From Iris pallida (taxonomy: Eukaryota; Streptophyta; Magnoliopsida; Asparagales; Iridaceae): 64,000 bases of DNA. The notes under the pieces were generated by a model. It did no database searches. It was not told where the DNA came from and saw only the letters and a list, made by a program, of their open reading frames with translations. The stretch covers positions 2,440,192-2,504,191 of the forward strand of contig JANAVB010006998.1 in the NCBI GenBank assembly GCA_029216955.1, given 5' to 3'. Below are positions 24,440-35,736 of this stretch, piece after piece. The translations under genes were made by a program, and so were the position numbers. Numbering within the stretch: the stretch's first letter is position 1; every line of letters begins with the position of its first letter.

Positions 24440-25380
24440 GAGAGAGAGAGAGAGAATAGCAGAGAAGGGGAGAAAGCAAAGAGGGGAAGAGAGCGAGAGA
24501 AATGAGAGGAAAGGAGAGAAATCGAGAGCGGTGGAGAGAAGAAAGAGGAGGAGGAGCAGCGATCGGTGGCTAGGGAAGAAGGGGCGGCCGGAAAAGGGGT
24601 TTCGCGGGGAAGTTGCGGCGGCAAGGGGCGAAGGCTGGGCAGTGGAAGCGAGGAGCTCGACGACACGGGCGGAGTGGATCGGAGCGGAACGGGAGGCACC
24701 TTGGCCCGGTCGTCGGCCCGAGATCTGGGCGACGGAGAAGAAGGAACGGAGCTCCCGAGACTCGTGGCTGCTCCGGTGAAGTGCTGCGGCGGCTCCGTCT
24801 CGACGGAGGGCGCGGCAGAGAAAACACGCCCTCGACGACGCCGGTCGACCAGATGGCGGCGGTCTCGGTACGGAGGGCCAGTTCCATCGAGGGACGGGGA
24901 AGAGCGCCACTGGGGTCAGCGGATTCGCGGTGGCGCGCCGCAGGGGAACGCGACCCCGGTGGTGGTGAGCTCGCCCATGACGGCGGTGCTCGGTCAGGTG
25001 AGTAAGGGTTAGGGTTTACTTCCTTTTTTTTTCTTTTCCTGTGGGGTGTGCGGTCGAGGGGGCGCTGGGCTTGGCCGACGTTCGTAGAGGTGGTGGTGGT
25101 TGTCCCGGTGGCGGTGACGGTGGTGATGGCGGTCGTGGTGGTGGTTTGGCGGGTAGGCGGAGGTGACGATGGTTGTTTGCTGGTGACGGGTTTCCGGTGG
25201 AGTAGGCGAAGGTGATGATGGTGGTTTGCTGATGACGGGTTTCCGGTGGAGTAGGCGAAGGTGGGGTGCAGCTCTGTGGTGGCTGTGGGTTGCCGGGGAG
25301 GTGCGACGAGATGAGTTGGTTGGCTGCGAGGGATAGGCAGTACGATGGATAGGCAGGGTGGTGGTCGGAATTATCGACAC
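24440..25380. other. GC-rich gene-like cassette in E2b 3' LTR
   Basis: A sharp GC-rich island in an AT-rich LTR. On the plus strand (antisense) a GA tract is followed by an open frame of Arg/Glu/Gly-rich composition and then the donor-like CAG|GTGAGTAAGGG, next to a telobox-like TTAGGGTTT. On the minus strand (sense) it lies just after the TATA box and has Pro/His/Thr-rich frames. A 49-bp minisatellite is at 25162-25260. No protein family recognised; the frames are broken by indels relative to the other LTR. Confidence 0.5.
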
Positions 25381-25501
25381 AAAGGAGATAATGTATGTGT
25401 ACCAAAAATAATTTATTGGAGTTGGACACCGACACGATGCACTCTACGGTGGAAAGTTGTGGAAAATTTATTTGTGTAAAAATAATGGATGAGTACCTGC
25501 C

Positions 25502-25509
25502 TATTTATA
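25502..25509 (-). promoter_or_regulatory. TATA box of E2b 3' LTR
   Basis: Sense CCTATAAATAGGCAGGTACT, identical in E5 and near-identical in E6, about 700 bp from the sense LTR start once the MITE is removed. Second copy at 30974-30981. Confidence 0.75.
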
Positions 25510-25945
25510 GGATGTGGGAATTCCCATTAGGATAGGATTTAGGATTCATTTAAATCCAATTAGATAATTCAAAATTAAATCAATAAATCAAATCCAAATC
25601 AAATTTAAATTCCAGTAAATCTAAATCTAGTTTAATTATTGACAATGCACAAATTATACTATCAATTTAAATAAAATTTAATCCAAGTTTACATTATCAC
25701 AAAAATTTCAAATTATCTTTTCAATAAATAATTAAATAATTAAATTTTGAAAAATAAAGAAATATTTTAAATATTTGAAATACCTTTTGAAAATAAATAA
25801 ATGTAATTAGTTTCAAAAACTAATATATACATGAATCTATTTTCATGTTCCTTGCATACGAAAAATATTAATATAAATAATATTTTTGAAATCAATAGCC
25901 ATATTTGTATAATAAATGAATTAACTTTTTAGAAAGAAAGAAAAT

Positions 25946-26513
25946 GGGAAAATTATACTTTTGGTCACTGAATGTTTGTCTCACCAAAGTTTTAGTCACT
26001 CAAAGATATTTTCCAAAAATTTAGTCACTGAATGTTTGGCCATCCAAAAAAATGGTCACTCTGTTAAATTGTTATTTGTTTTATTAACATTTTTTGTTGA
26101 TATGGCATGTTATGTGCCATGTCAGTCATTAAGTATGACCTAGCACATTTACGTGGGCTATTTTTGGGTTTTATTTTTCAAAAAAATTGTTTGGGTATTA
26201 AATTTTTTTAAAAAAATGAAATATCACGTCATAAACATTGAAACATGGCACATAACTTAATACCCAAACGAATTTTTTTGCAAAATAAAACCCAAAAATA
26301 GCCCACGTAGATGTGCCACGTCATACTTAACGACTGACATGGCACATAACATACCATATCAACAAAAATCGTTAATAAAACAAACAACAATTTAACAGAG
26401 TGGCCATTTTTTTGGAAGGCCAAACATCCAGTGACTAAATGTTTGGAAAATATCTTTGAGTGACTAAAACTTTGGTCAGACAAACATTCAGTGACCAAAA
26501 GTATAGTTTTTCC
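25946..26513. mobile_element. Foldback MITE, MULE-type, 10-bp TSD
   Basis: 568 bp absent from the other E2b LTR, flanked by GAAAGAAAAT at 25936-25945 and 26514-26523. The ends are inverted repeats (GGGAAAATTATACTTTTGGT against the reverse of ACCAAAAGTATAGTTTTTCC), and the whole element is close to a long palindrome centred near 26225. No transposase. A 9-11 bp TSD with long inverted arms fits Mutator-like MITEs. Confidence 0.9.
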
Positions 26514-26779
26514 GAAAGAAAATAAATAAAACATATGTTTTTGGCAAGTAATTGCTATGACACTAAATATAAGTATTTTGAAAACTATATTACGTAAATA
26601 AAATCGAAAAATGTTTTCTAAAGGTATGTACACTCGCACATATTCGCACTCGTCGAGCAAATTTTGAAAAATAAAATTTCGTACGCAACGTATAATACGA
26701 CTATGCGACGTACAATACAAAATATTAAATCAGTAAAAAATAAATAAAAATAAAATAGTAGAAAGTTAGGGGTTTTACA

Positions 26780-26818
26780 TCCTACCAACTTACAAGAATT
26801 TCATCCTCGAAATTAAGA
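26780..26818 (-). promoter_or_regulatory. PPT region of E2b
   Basis: Sense AATTTCGAGGATGAAATTC, then TTGTAAGTTGGTAGGA directly before the LTR start. Confidence 0.78.
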
Positions 26819-27753
26819 ATAAGTAGGGGGGTGAGAAGATACAAGGGTGCGATCAAATCGTTAGACGAGGCAACAAATCAACATTTAACACAAACATGCA
26901 TTAGGTAATCGTGATTTAGATAAATACGAAAATAATGCACGGATATGGTAATGGCTGAGGGTCGCTAGCTAATGCAAGATAGAGAAGGATTTAAGGGTTA
27001 GGTAATGAAGGTAAAGTAATTAGAGAGCAAGGGTACATGATTCCTTAGAATGAAGTTACGTATCTAGGTTTAGGGGTGGTTAAGGAAATAATCCTAGTCA
27101 TTTCAACGATTAGAGATCACGATCAAGAGTCGAAGGATAGGGCGAATAACTCGAGGTGAAGTTGTAATACGTGGCTTGGTTGATGGCTAACTATAACTAT
27201 CATGGTCATAGGGGAACACTTGGTTTCTAACTATCAAGTACGAGTGTTCTGTCCTTCCAAATTAAGTGAAAGACAAAACGAATAAGAGTTCGAGGGAGAT
27301 GCTTATTGAATACAAACACGTGGTTCAAAGGCGACTGAATAAATTCAAAGAGAATTGCCAAAGGCAGACGTGGATGAGATTCTAGGGAGCAAGCTTAACT
27401 ATATCTCCACCCACGTATAACGATAAATAAAGGCGAACCAAAGTGCATTTGGTTGATCAGACCATCATACACCGGTTCTGAGTAGACAATATGTCAGTGG
27501 GTGCGCACCCAATAAAACATGTCATGATCAAGCTCGATAAGGGAATAAGCTTACAAAACTTAAGCTACACTAGCAGCATAGGATAGTCAAAAAAATTCGT
27601 AAAAACTTAGGCACGATTAATATTGAAAGAAGGGGAACTAGTTCAAACTTCTTAAGAACCTAGTAATGTCTTATGTTGGTGCCTATACAGTTGCCCTAGG
27701 GTTTACTTGTCTAAGGCTTGGTCAAGGCCATAAGGAAGGTTAGGTCATAAGGG

Positions 27754-27779
27754 GTTCTACCCAACTTACAAGAATTAAA
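27754..27779 (-). promoter_or_regulatory. Internal second PPT-like motif, E2b
   Basis: Sense TTAATTCTTGTAAGTTGGGT then AGAACCCC; the same arrangement as in E2a, E5 and E6. Confidence 0.5.
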
Positions 27780-28000
27780 CTAGGGGTGTTAGGACAATGG
27801 GTCAAGTCTACCTAGTATGGATTACCTTTCTAACCAACATCAAGCACGAAAGAAGGATAAGAATTAACGGTAGAGAGAATCAAGCAAGATGCAATCGAAG
27901 AGTCAAGCGAGAAGGCAGTCAAGTGTGTGGATGAGATCCTAGACTCTAATCCTATACGCAGGCTTGCTTGGTACGGTAAAGCAACCAAACAATTTATCTT

Positions 28001-28026
28001 GACCTGCATGGGCCACCACAAAAACA
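28001..28026 (-). promoter_or_regulatory. PBS-position motif of E2b
   Basis: Sense TGTTTTTG then TGGTGGCCCATGCAGGTC, adjacent to GGGGCGTTACA. Confidence 0.65.
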
Positions 28027-29719
28027 TGTAACGCCCCAGTCCCAAAATACGTAGGACTAGGAACGTAGACATGCCAGCTGTATTCATACGAAATACATAA
28101 GTCTCGTATGAATACATAAGCTGTAAAATACAGTAATCCAAGACAAACTAATCTCATCCACAATGAAAGGAATAATAATATAAATATCAACTCGAATATT
28201 TATGATACAATCGTTGGGCGAAGACAAAGTCCACTACCAACTATCCCAATGAAAGAAATGTACAATAAATCGAGCGATAAAAACGACAAGACGAACCAAG
28301 CGCAATTGTCTTCGAAGGAATGAAGAAGACCACGACCTTGGCTAGAACACCTGCAGTGAATCATGAACACACACCTGGGGAAAAACCAGGTACTCAGACG
28401 GACGTAGCAAGATACAGGAAGAACAAGCTAATATGAACTATCAGAATAAAATAATATATAAATGACTATCCTAGACACAAATATGCAAAGGAGATTCTAA
28501 CCGCCTATTGTGCAATTTAGAGGACAACTTTCATGCGCATGGGTGGGATTTATGGCTATGAGTACGTAACTGGCATCCAGTGATCCGTATCCGTCCGTAA
28601 CGTCCAAAACGTCAGAGGGCAACTACAAAATATCGCCATAGTTCCTTTCGAAAACTATGGGTTACCTGTTTGGCTTCCCATACGCACTAGCGACTGTCCT
28701 CCCCCAATATTTCCCACACTGTTCAAGTCATGTCCATGGCTCGTCCAGTTTTGTAACTGCTTGAGTCTCTAACACCCTAGTCATAGGGGTTACGATCATC
28801 TATCCGTCACACGACATTAGAGATAGCTAGTCAATAAGTCGTGCCCCTAGCAAACTGTCTCAAACCGTGTAGTGTGAGTGTCAGAGCCAAAGGAGATATA
28901 AGGATATCCCCCAATAAGAAGGTAGTCCGCTAACCCTAAGTCAACATGCATAAAATAAAATAACGACTAATAAAGTCGCTTGCACCCAAGTGTGGCTTGG
29001 ACGCACAATTTATATCAAAGGAAACTAACAATATGAACAAAATAAATAATGCATAAAATAAATAATTGACAGTTAATTAGCAAGGTATACTTGCCTGTTA
29101 AGTCGCCTGGTGAGCTGCCTGGTGTGGTACAATAAATGTGGCACAAGATCGACTTCGGTGTTACAACTATGCAAAGGAGCCTCGGATGATGGCATGAACG
29201 GTTCTAGCGAGTTCGGAACGGTCATCTTAGTTAGGTTTGACTTATGGTTGTATAGGATTGGCGAGAGAATAGGAGTCACGGGCAGAAAGAATATCGAAGT
29301 AATGAATCATTAATATATATATACAATTTTGGAAAACTATTTATAATCTCATTGAAAACTATATTTTATTAGTGAAAAATATACTTGAAAATAGTTTATA
29401 ATAGTTTTGAACCTCACCAAAATATATGTACGAACATACGGAGAAATCATTTTTATGGTTGCAATCATAACTTACTTATATATTTATTTGTTAAAAATAA
29501 ATTTAGACTATAACTAAATTTTGCAAGATATCGAATTTATAATACAAAGAGCTATAGATAAATTAACTGGTAATAATATTTTTCACAATTATATTCCTAT
29601 ACTTATTTTATAAAATTACCAAAAATTACTACTAATATTAATTATGGCAAAATATTGCAATATCCTATATATTAAATCATACCAATAATAAAAACATCAA
29701 AAGTCTTTAAATAAGACAA

Positions 29720-29760
<41 letters not shown>

Positions 29761-29774
29761 TAATAATAATACTT

Positions 29775-30854
29775 TTAATAATAATAATAATGATAAATAA
29801 TAATAATAATAATAGTAATAATTGTAATGGTAATAATTATAATGTAAAAAAAACAAAAGTAAGAAATCAATGAATTCGTTCTCTGCTTCATTACCACACA
29901 GTGAGAGAGAGAGAGAGAGAGAGAGAATAGCAGAGAAGGGGAGAAAGCAAAGAGGGGAAGAGAGCGAGAGAAATGAGAGGAAAGGAGAGAGATCGAGAGC
30001 GGTGGAGAGAAGGAAGAGGAGGAGGAGCAGCGATCGGTGGCTAGGGAAGAAGGGGGCGGCCGGAAAAGGGGTTTCGCGGGGAAGTTACGGCGGCAAGGGG
30101 CGAAGGCTGGGCGGTGGAAGCGAGGAGCTCGACGACGCGGGCGGAGTGGATTGGAGCGGACGGGGAGGCGCCTTGGCCCGGTCGTCGGCCCGAGATCTGA
30201 GCGACGGAGAAGAAGGAGCGAAGCTCCCGAGACTCGTGGCTGCTCCGGTGAAGTGCTGTGGCGGCTCCGACTCGACGGAGGGCGCGGCGGAGAAAACACG
30301 CCTTCGACGACACCGATCGACCAGATGGCGGCGGTCTCGGTACGGAGGGCCAGTTCCATCGAGGGACGGGGAAGAGCGCCACTGGGGTCAGCGGATTCGC
30401 GGTGGCGCGCCGCTGGGGAATGCGACCCCGGTGGTGGTGAGCTCGCCCATGGCGGCGGTGCTCGGTCAGGTGAGTAAGGGTTAGGGTTTACTTCATTTTT
30501 TTTTCTTTTCCTGTGGGGTGTGCGGTCGAGGGGGCGCTGGGCTTGGCCGACGTTCGTGGAGGTGGTGGTGGTTGTCCCGGTGGCGGCGACGGTGGTGATG
30601 GCGGTCGTGGTGGTGGTTTGGCGGGTAGGCGGAGGTGACGATGGTGGTTTGCTGGTGACGGGTTTTCGGTGGAGTAGGCGAAGGTGATGATGGTGGTTTG
30701 CTGGTGACGGGTTTCCGGTGGAGTAGGCGAAGGTGGGGTGCAGCTCTGTGGTGGCTGTGGGTTGCCGGGGAGGTGCGACGAGATGAGTTGGTTGGCTGCG
30801 AGGGATAGGCAGTGCGATGGATAGGCAGGGTGGTGGTCGGAATTGTCGACGCAA
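29775..30854 (-). other. 359-codon Pro/Ser/Arg-rich open frame in the GC cassette of E2b 5' LTR
   Basis: Open from ATG at 30852-30854, about 120 bp downstream of the TATA box in element sense. It is low complexity: HH and TTTTT runs, a PP-rich middle, and LSLLSSHFSRSLPLF from the GA/CT tract. The 49-bp minisatellite makes the same peptide appear from different frames (FAYSTGNPSP, then LHRKPVTSKPP), which is unlike selected protein. The copy in the 3' LTR is frameshifted. No family recognised. An overlapping plus-strand frame of 204 codons (29870-30484) runs into the donor-like CAG|GTGAGTAAGGG. Confidence 0.3.
30634..30732. repeat. 49-bp minisatellite, two units, E2b 5' LTR
   Basis: Units share GGTGGTTTGCTGGTGACGGG and GGTGGAGTAGGCGAA. 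The copy in the 3' LTR is at 25162-25260. A 49-bp period shifts the frame in each unit. Confidence 0.8.
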
Positions 30855-30973
30855 AGGAGATAATGTATGTGTACCAAAAATAATTTATTGGAGTTGGACA
30901 CCGACACGATGCACTCTACGGTGGAAAGTTGTGGAAAATTTATTTGTGTAAAAATAATAGATGAGTACCTGCC

Positions 30974-30981
30974 TATTTATA
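30974..30981 (-). promoter_or_regulatory. TATA box of E2b 5' LTR
   Basis: TATAAATA 700 bp into the sense LTR. Transcription from here would begin about 30 bp downstream, near GCAGGTACTCATCTATT. Confidence 0.78.
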
Positions 30982-31679
30982 GGATGTGAGAATTCCCATT
31001 AGGATAGGATTTAGGATTCATTTAAATCCAATTAGATAATTCAAAATTAAATCAATAAATCAAATCCAAATCAAATTTAAATTCCAGTAAATCTAAATCT
31101 AGTTTAATTATAGACAATGCACAAATTATACTATCAATTTAAATAAAAATTTAATCCAAGTTTACATTATCACAAAAATTTCAAATTATCTTTTCAATAA
31201 ATAATTAAATAATTAAATTTTGAAAAATAAAGAAATATTTTAAATATTTGAAATACCTTTTGAAAATAAATAAATGTAATTAGTTTCAAAAACCAATATA
31301 TACATGAATCTATTTTCATGTTCCTTGCATACGAAAAATATTAATATAAATAATATTTTTGAAATCAATAGCCATATTTGTATAATAAATGAATTAACTT
31401 TTTAGAAAGAAAGAAAATAAATAAAACGTATGTTTTTGGCAAGTAATTGCTATGACACTAAATATAAGTATTTTGAAAACTATATTACGTAAATAAAATC
31501 GAAAAATGTTTTCTAAAGGTATGTACGCTCGCACATATTCGCACTCGTCGAGCAAATTTTGAAAAATAAAATTTCGTACGCGACGTATAATACGACTATG
31601 CGACGTACAATACAAAATATTAAATCAGTAAAAAATAAATAAAAATAAAATAGTAGAAATTTAGGGGTTTTACATACTC

Positions 31680-32061
31680 ACTCATTCAATCTCACTTTTT
31701 ACTCCCACTTAGGACTAGTTTTAGGGGCTAGCTTAATGGATTTTGTAGGTGAAATAGCAGCTACTGATGTTGTTATTGTTGCTGTTCCTGCTGCTACTGC
31801 TGCTGTAAATGCAGCTGCTACTGCTGCTGTGTTGGGGGGGCAGCAGCCCCTTGGCCCCCCTAGCTGCTGCTATTGCACTTCTTCTTCCCCTCTTCTCCCC
31901 TCTCTTTCCCTTCTATTCTCCTCTCCAATTCTCTTCTATTCTCCTCTCTAAATCTCTCTAATATATAAATAAACACACACATACAAATCTCTCATTCATC
32001 CCCCTCTCTATATATTCAAATACAAACACAAGTATATATATACACACATATATATATAGGA

Positions 32062-32130
<69 letters not shown>

Positions 32131-32985
32131 CAAACACACTAAATTTGAATATTACACCACATATTCACTAATACAAAATGAAGTTTAAGTGCCTAACCCA
32201 CTTAGATACAAATCTAATTATTCTAGAAGTGTCAAAATTTGTGGGAAAACTGAAGGACACAAACATGGGGATCAATCCTACGGGGTCTAATCTAGTTATT
32301 ATGATGAAAAAAAAGAATTAGAGAATAGGTTGTACCTATCGGGAGATGGATTCCCAATGGAAAATTCCTCCGACAAGGCTCCGACACAATGAATTGTTTA
32401 GGACACACCCTTCCACTTCTTGCTCCCAAAAGCTTGGAAAATCACTACTTGGGATAGAGGAAGAGTTCGATGGAAGAAAAATGGGAAGAAGAGATTTATT
32501 TTGAGATCAAATCTACGGATTTTTATTCTTTCCTTTTGAAAGAAACTTGGAGAAGAAGAAGAAATTTTGAAGTGGGAAGAATGGAAAGAAGGGGGGTGGT
32601 GGCCGGCCCTATGTGGAAGGGTTGGGACTTCTTTCTAATTACAAGTTTGCCCTTCCCTTTACTTACATGCTAAGTTAGCTTCCTAATTTGGTTTTGCGGG
32701 TTAGTTAAAACTAAATAAAAATCATAATTAAGCCTAAATACTCATGGGGGACTAGTCCAAACTCCTAGACCTAAATGTTAAGTTTGGTGGGCCATGGCTA
32801 ATTAATGTGTTAAACACAACTCAAGTCGAAATTCTCCGGAGTCCCGAATTAAGTCGGAATGCGATGAAATTCGAACCTGACTCCTATAATCATTAAATAT
32901 TAACATTCATTAAATAAAATTTCCAAAAATATTCTAAAATGGAAAATTACCATTTTACCCCTATCTTGGAAAAGTGAGGGTGACA
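31680..32985 (-). mobile_element. E1 5' LTR, last segment (sense 5' part)
   Basis: Matches 4080-5582 with a shorter CA/TA array (32056-32140) and a deletion near 32255. It ends GTGACA at 32985; the following ATATC should be the E1 target duplication. Confidence 0.9.
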
Positions 32986-34469
32986 ATATCTAAGATCATT
33001 TTCCAAAATAAATATTTTGAAAGCCTAATAATTTCTAACCGAATATTTTTGTAATGCTAATAATAAGATTTCAAGAATAATTATTTCTACGAAAAGTAAA
33101 TGATAATCGCCATCATAAATTCTAATTAGTTTTTTAAACACAAAAATAATGGAAAAAATCTTATACTAAATTTTAAGGAAAAATTTACTTGAAATCACGC
33201 AAAGTAATATAAACCAAAATTTAGAAGATTACATTCAACACAATATTTGAAAATAAATTTGCAAATCCTTTTGTCTAATATTTATAATTCTAAAAATCTA
33301 TTTTCTAAATCAAATCATTTGAAAGTCCAAAATAATGATCAAAACATCTTCTATAATTTCAAGCATAAAAATATGAAAAATACTAAAATAAATTAGTACT
33401 TTCAAATTATGATTTTTAAACTGTATTTGGAAAGCCAACAAACAACAAAATATCTTTCAGAAAGCTTCGACAAAATCACCTTTAAACACAATATAAACAC
33501 AATAGTTAAAATATATTAAAAAATAATTTTGAAAATCTCGGAAGAGTTACAAACACAGTGACAAGTCTTCAACTATCATAAAAGAACGTATATGAATGGA
33601 CAACAAAAAGAAAGCAACAATTAATCGAGGCAAGTGCACTATTGTTTTATGTTCTTTGTATATTATAATGCCACTCTTCATTGAGTTTTTATTTACTATC
33701 TCGTTGAGACACGATTGTGACACGATATGACTTGTTTTATCATTGCTCGTTGTTGTTGTGTTAGTGAGTTGGAAGGAAAAGTGCTAAGTAGGTATGTGAA
33801 CAAATTCCAATGAATGTTAATGTGGATAGCTAAGTCATACAACTCATGTATGGGTTAGCTGTACCTTATAAATATGGATAGCCATCGGTGTGATATGTCG
33901 TATAAGCCCAGCCATTCACATGTGGAAGGATATTTCACACACACTGTCTATTAGTCTTTACTTATCCAGATTCATTATCCAGTTGTCTTATTTATACATG
34001 TTCTTGCCAGTGGTCATCTTATACGTGTTTACTATTTCCAGTTCATATAAAATTTCCTTTATTGTTATATTGCATCTCTATCTACCTTTATTTTGTGCTG
34101 AGTTACATTATTGCAATATAGTTGTACTTTGCTGCTTTTCTGATTGGATACGTTGCATGTGACTTGCTATTTTGCCCTTGGGACCCTTCGGGTGGAGATA
34201 AAAACATATGAAGGCCAACCTTCGATTCTAGATTAGATTAGATAGTTTTTGAATTTAAATATTTAGCGGATTTGTTCCCGAATATTATTTTGATGTATTA
34301 TTGGATTTATAAATAAATTAGTTATTGTGAATGAGAAAATAGATCAAATATTCTTTATTTAGTTTGAGATTATTATTGAGGTCTAGACATCGTACTAACG
34401 CTGATGCTGTGGCGTAGGCTAGATTTGGCTACGTACTCGTATCCTGAAAAGCGGATACGGGTCGTAACG
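32986..34469 (+). mobile_element. E4 LTR fragment (plus orientation), host site of E1
   Basis: AT-rich LTR remnant ending CGGATACGGGTCGTAAC at 34468, followed by a PBS-position motif. The upstream part lies left of E1, outside the window. GTGAACAAATTCCA near 33798 also occurs in S2 near 40048, suggesting a related family. No coding sequence seen; the 90-codon frame at 33890-34162 has no recognised similarity. Confidence 0.65.
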
Positions 34470-34494
34470 AGTTTTTTTGGTGGCCCATGCAGGT
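34470..34494 (+). promoter_or_regulatory. PBS-position motif of E4
   Basis: TTTTTTTGGTGGCCCATGCA then GGTC, just after the LTR end. Same core as in the other elements. Confidence 0.6.
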
Positions 34495-35345
34495 CTGTTT
34501 TCATAAAAGTTTGCGAACTCGCGGTATTACCTATATTAGTCATACTACTATGAGCATGCGACTGGGAAGTGCTCATTCACAATTAAGATTGATTTAATTT
34601 CAGGAGAATGGCTAGGACTAGGTATACCATATGAAAGCCCTCATTTAATTTGACTGTTGGGTAGTTAAGGTTGCTACATAGGCCATATGATTTAGGTAGC
34701 AATTTATTGAATTCTAAACCTTGTTAGATAACTTGAGGCATTTTTATAGAAGGATATACTATTGTATTTTAATATGATGGTAGGATGAAAGGTGAGTAGT
34801 CTATTCGCTTGGTAAATTAGGCCTTTCTAGGATTCAATCCCTAACCTTGATAATTTATTCAAATTACCTTTTCTATTCTCTCTAAATATTATCATCATAT
34901 CGTAAAGTACGTACTACTTATTTATTTCCTATTGTCCAAAAGTAATAATTTTTCTAATAGTCAATATTCTATTTCCATCCATTGAGTTTTGAGGCTAACC
35001 TGATTCAATTATCCATAATTAATTCTGAGTCATTTTTTGTTGAAATTTAAGACATATTTTTTTTCTCGATCCTTGAACATTAGAGAAATATAAATTAAAA
35101 TTTTTGATTTCTTTTGTCTTCATACATAATCGATCGTTTGATTTCCAAAAACAATGATACTTTCACTTCAAGGACAGATACTTACACTTTTTCTATCATA
35201 ATCAATTTGTTTAAATTTCTAGAAGCTCCTTTAAAAATTCTCATGGACAGAGTTGAAAGAATATTCAGTAAACTTACTATGGCAAGGATGCACACTGCAG
35301 TCATTTATCTAAAATATAGAGACTGCGGGTTCACTGTAGCCAACA
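34495..35345 (+). other. E4 internal region, left part
   Basis: No coding sequence recognised. It ends in CAACA, the left target copy of S3. The piece around 35265-35345 resembles 42960-43030 (AGAATATTCAGT, CACTGCAG), indicating a diverged internal duplication of about 245 bp once S3 is removed. Confidence 0.55.
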
Positions 35346-35613
35346 TGTCACGACCCGATCCCAAATTGTTGGGTCAAATCGGATCATGCCCAGCCTGCAC
35401 CGTTGTGAGACGGCGGCAGTAAGCTGTTCTATATGCAAGTATTCACAACAACATTTATTTGTATTTGTCACAACACAAATTTATGAATATTTAAAAACTT
35501 TTTATTCAACAATTGAAAAGTACAAACTAAAACTGAAAGTACTGAAATAAAATACTGAAACCAAAATCTACAACTCCAACACAAATAAACTAGATAACAA
35601 GAAAAAAAACTAG

Positions 35614-35736
35614 CTAAACGGTCGGTTCATCAGCCTTTCGTTTTGCGTCCTCCAAGGGGGACTCTGGCAACACCACAGGATATAATACCGGATCATAGTA
35701 GCTATTGAACAATATCTCAGCATCATCAACATCACC
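35614..35736 (-). other. Short acidic reading-frame tail in S3 LTR
   Basis: Minus-strand frame GDVDDAEILFNSYYDPVLYP continuing through VLPESPLED to a TAG at 35614-35616. It lies 268 bp from the LTR end and just after the conserved GAGCAAGTA block, as in S1, S2 and E1. Confidence 0.4.

Larger units (their letters stand above)
22582..26779 (-). mobile_element. E2b 3' LTR (contains a MITE)
   Basis: Begins TGTAACGCCCC. Contains a palindromic site at 23633-23650, a TAA array near 24275-24360, a GA tract near 24437-24457, a GC-rich cassette at about 24440-25380, a TATA site at 25502-25509 and the MITE at 25946-26513. Frames in the GC-rich part are shifted relative to the 5' LTR copy. Confidence 0.9.
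26819..28026 (-). other. E2b short internal region
   Basis: About 1.2 kb with no coding capacity. It carries a second PPT-like motif at 27754-27779 and, next to the 5' LTR, the leader shared with E2a, E5 and E6 (CCAAGCAAGCCTGCGTATAG in sense). The closest match in the window is the E6 internal region. Confidence 0.8.
22582..31674 (-). mobile_element. E2b: long-LTR element with very short internal region, TSD TACTC
   Basis: Plus-strand ends TGTAACGCCCC and GGGGTTTTACA, with TACTC at 22577-22581 and 31675-31679. LTRs: 22582-26779 (3', about 3.62 kb without the MITE) and 28027-31674 (5', 3648 bp). The internal region is only 1247 bp and carries no gag-pol. The LTR start in sense (TGTAAAACCCCTAAATTTCT) is the same as in E5 and E6, so they are one family. 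LTR divergence by eye is about 3 percent. Confidence 0.93.
28027..31674 (-). mobile_element. E2b 5' LTR
   Basis: 3648 bp without the MITE. Contents mirror the 3' LTR: palindrome at 29079-29096, TAA array at 29719-29825, GA tract at 29899-29928, GC cassette, minisatellite at 30634-30732 and TATA at 30974-30981. It carries the longest frame of the window, 359 codons at 29775-30854 on the minus strand. Confidence 0.92.

Noticed and set aside
25004..25018. Telomere-like GGGTTAGGGTTT (also 30478 and 59684)
   Set aside because: Only two or fewer repeat units; a telobox-like motif, not telomeric DNA.
29870..30484. 204-codon plus-strand frame in the E2b LTR as a host gene
   Set aside because: Low-complexity Arg/Glu/Gly composition from a GA tract and a GC island, frameshifted in the sister LTR. 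Kept only as part of the gene-like cassette finding.
33890..34162. 90-codon hydrophobic frame in the E4 LTR
   Set aside because: AT-rich LTR sequence, Ser/Leu/Tyr-rich, no motif and no copy to compare.
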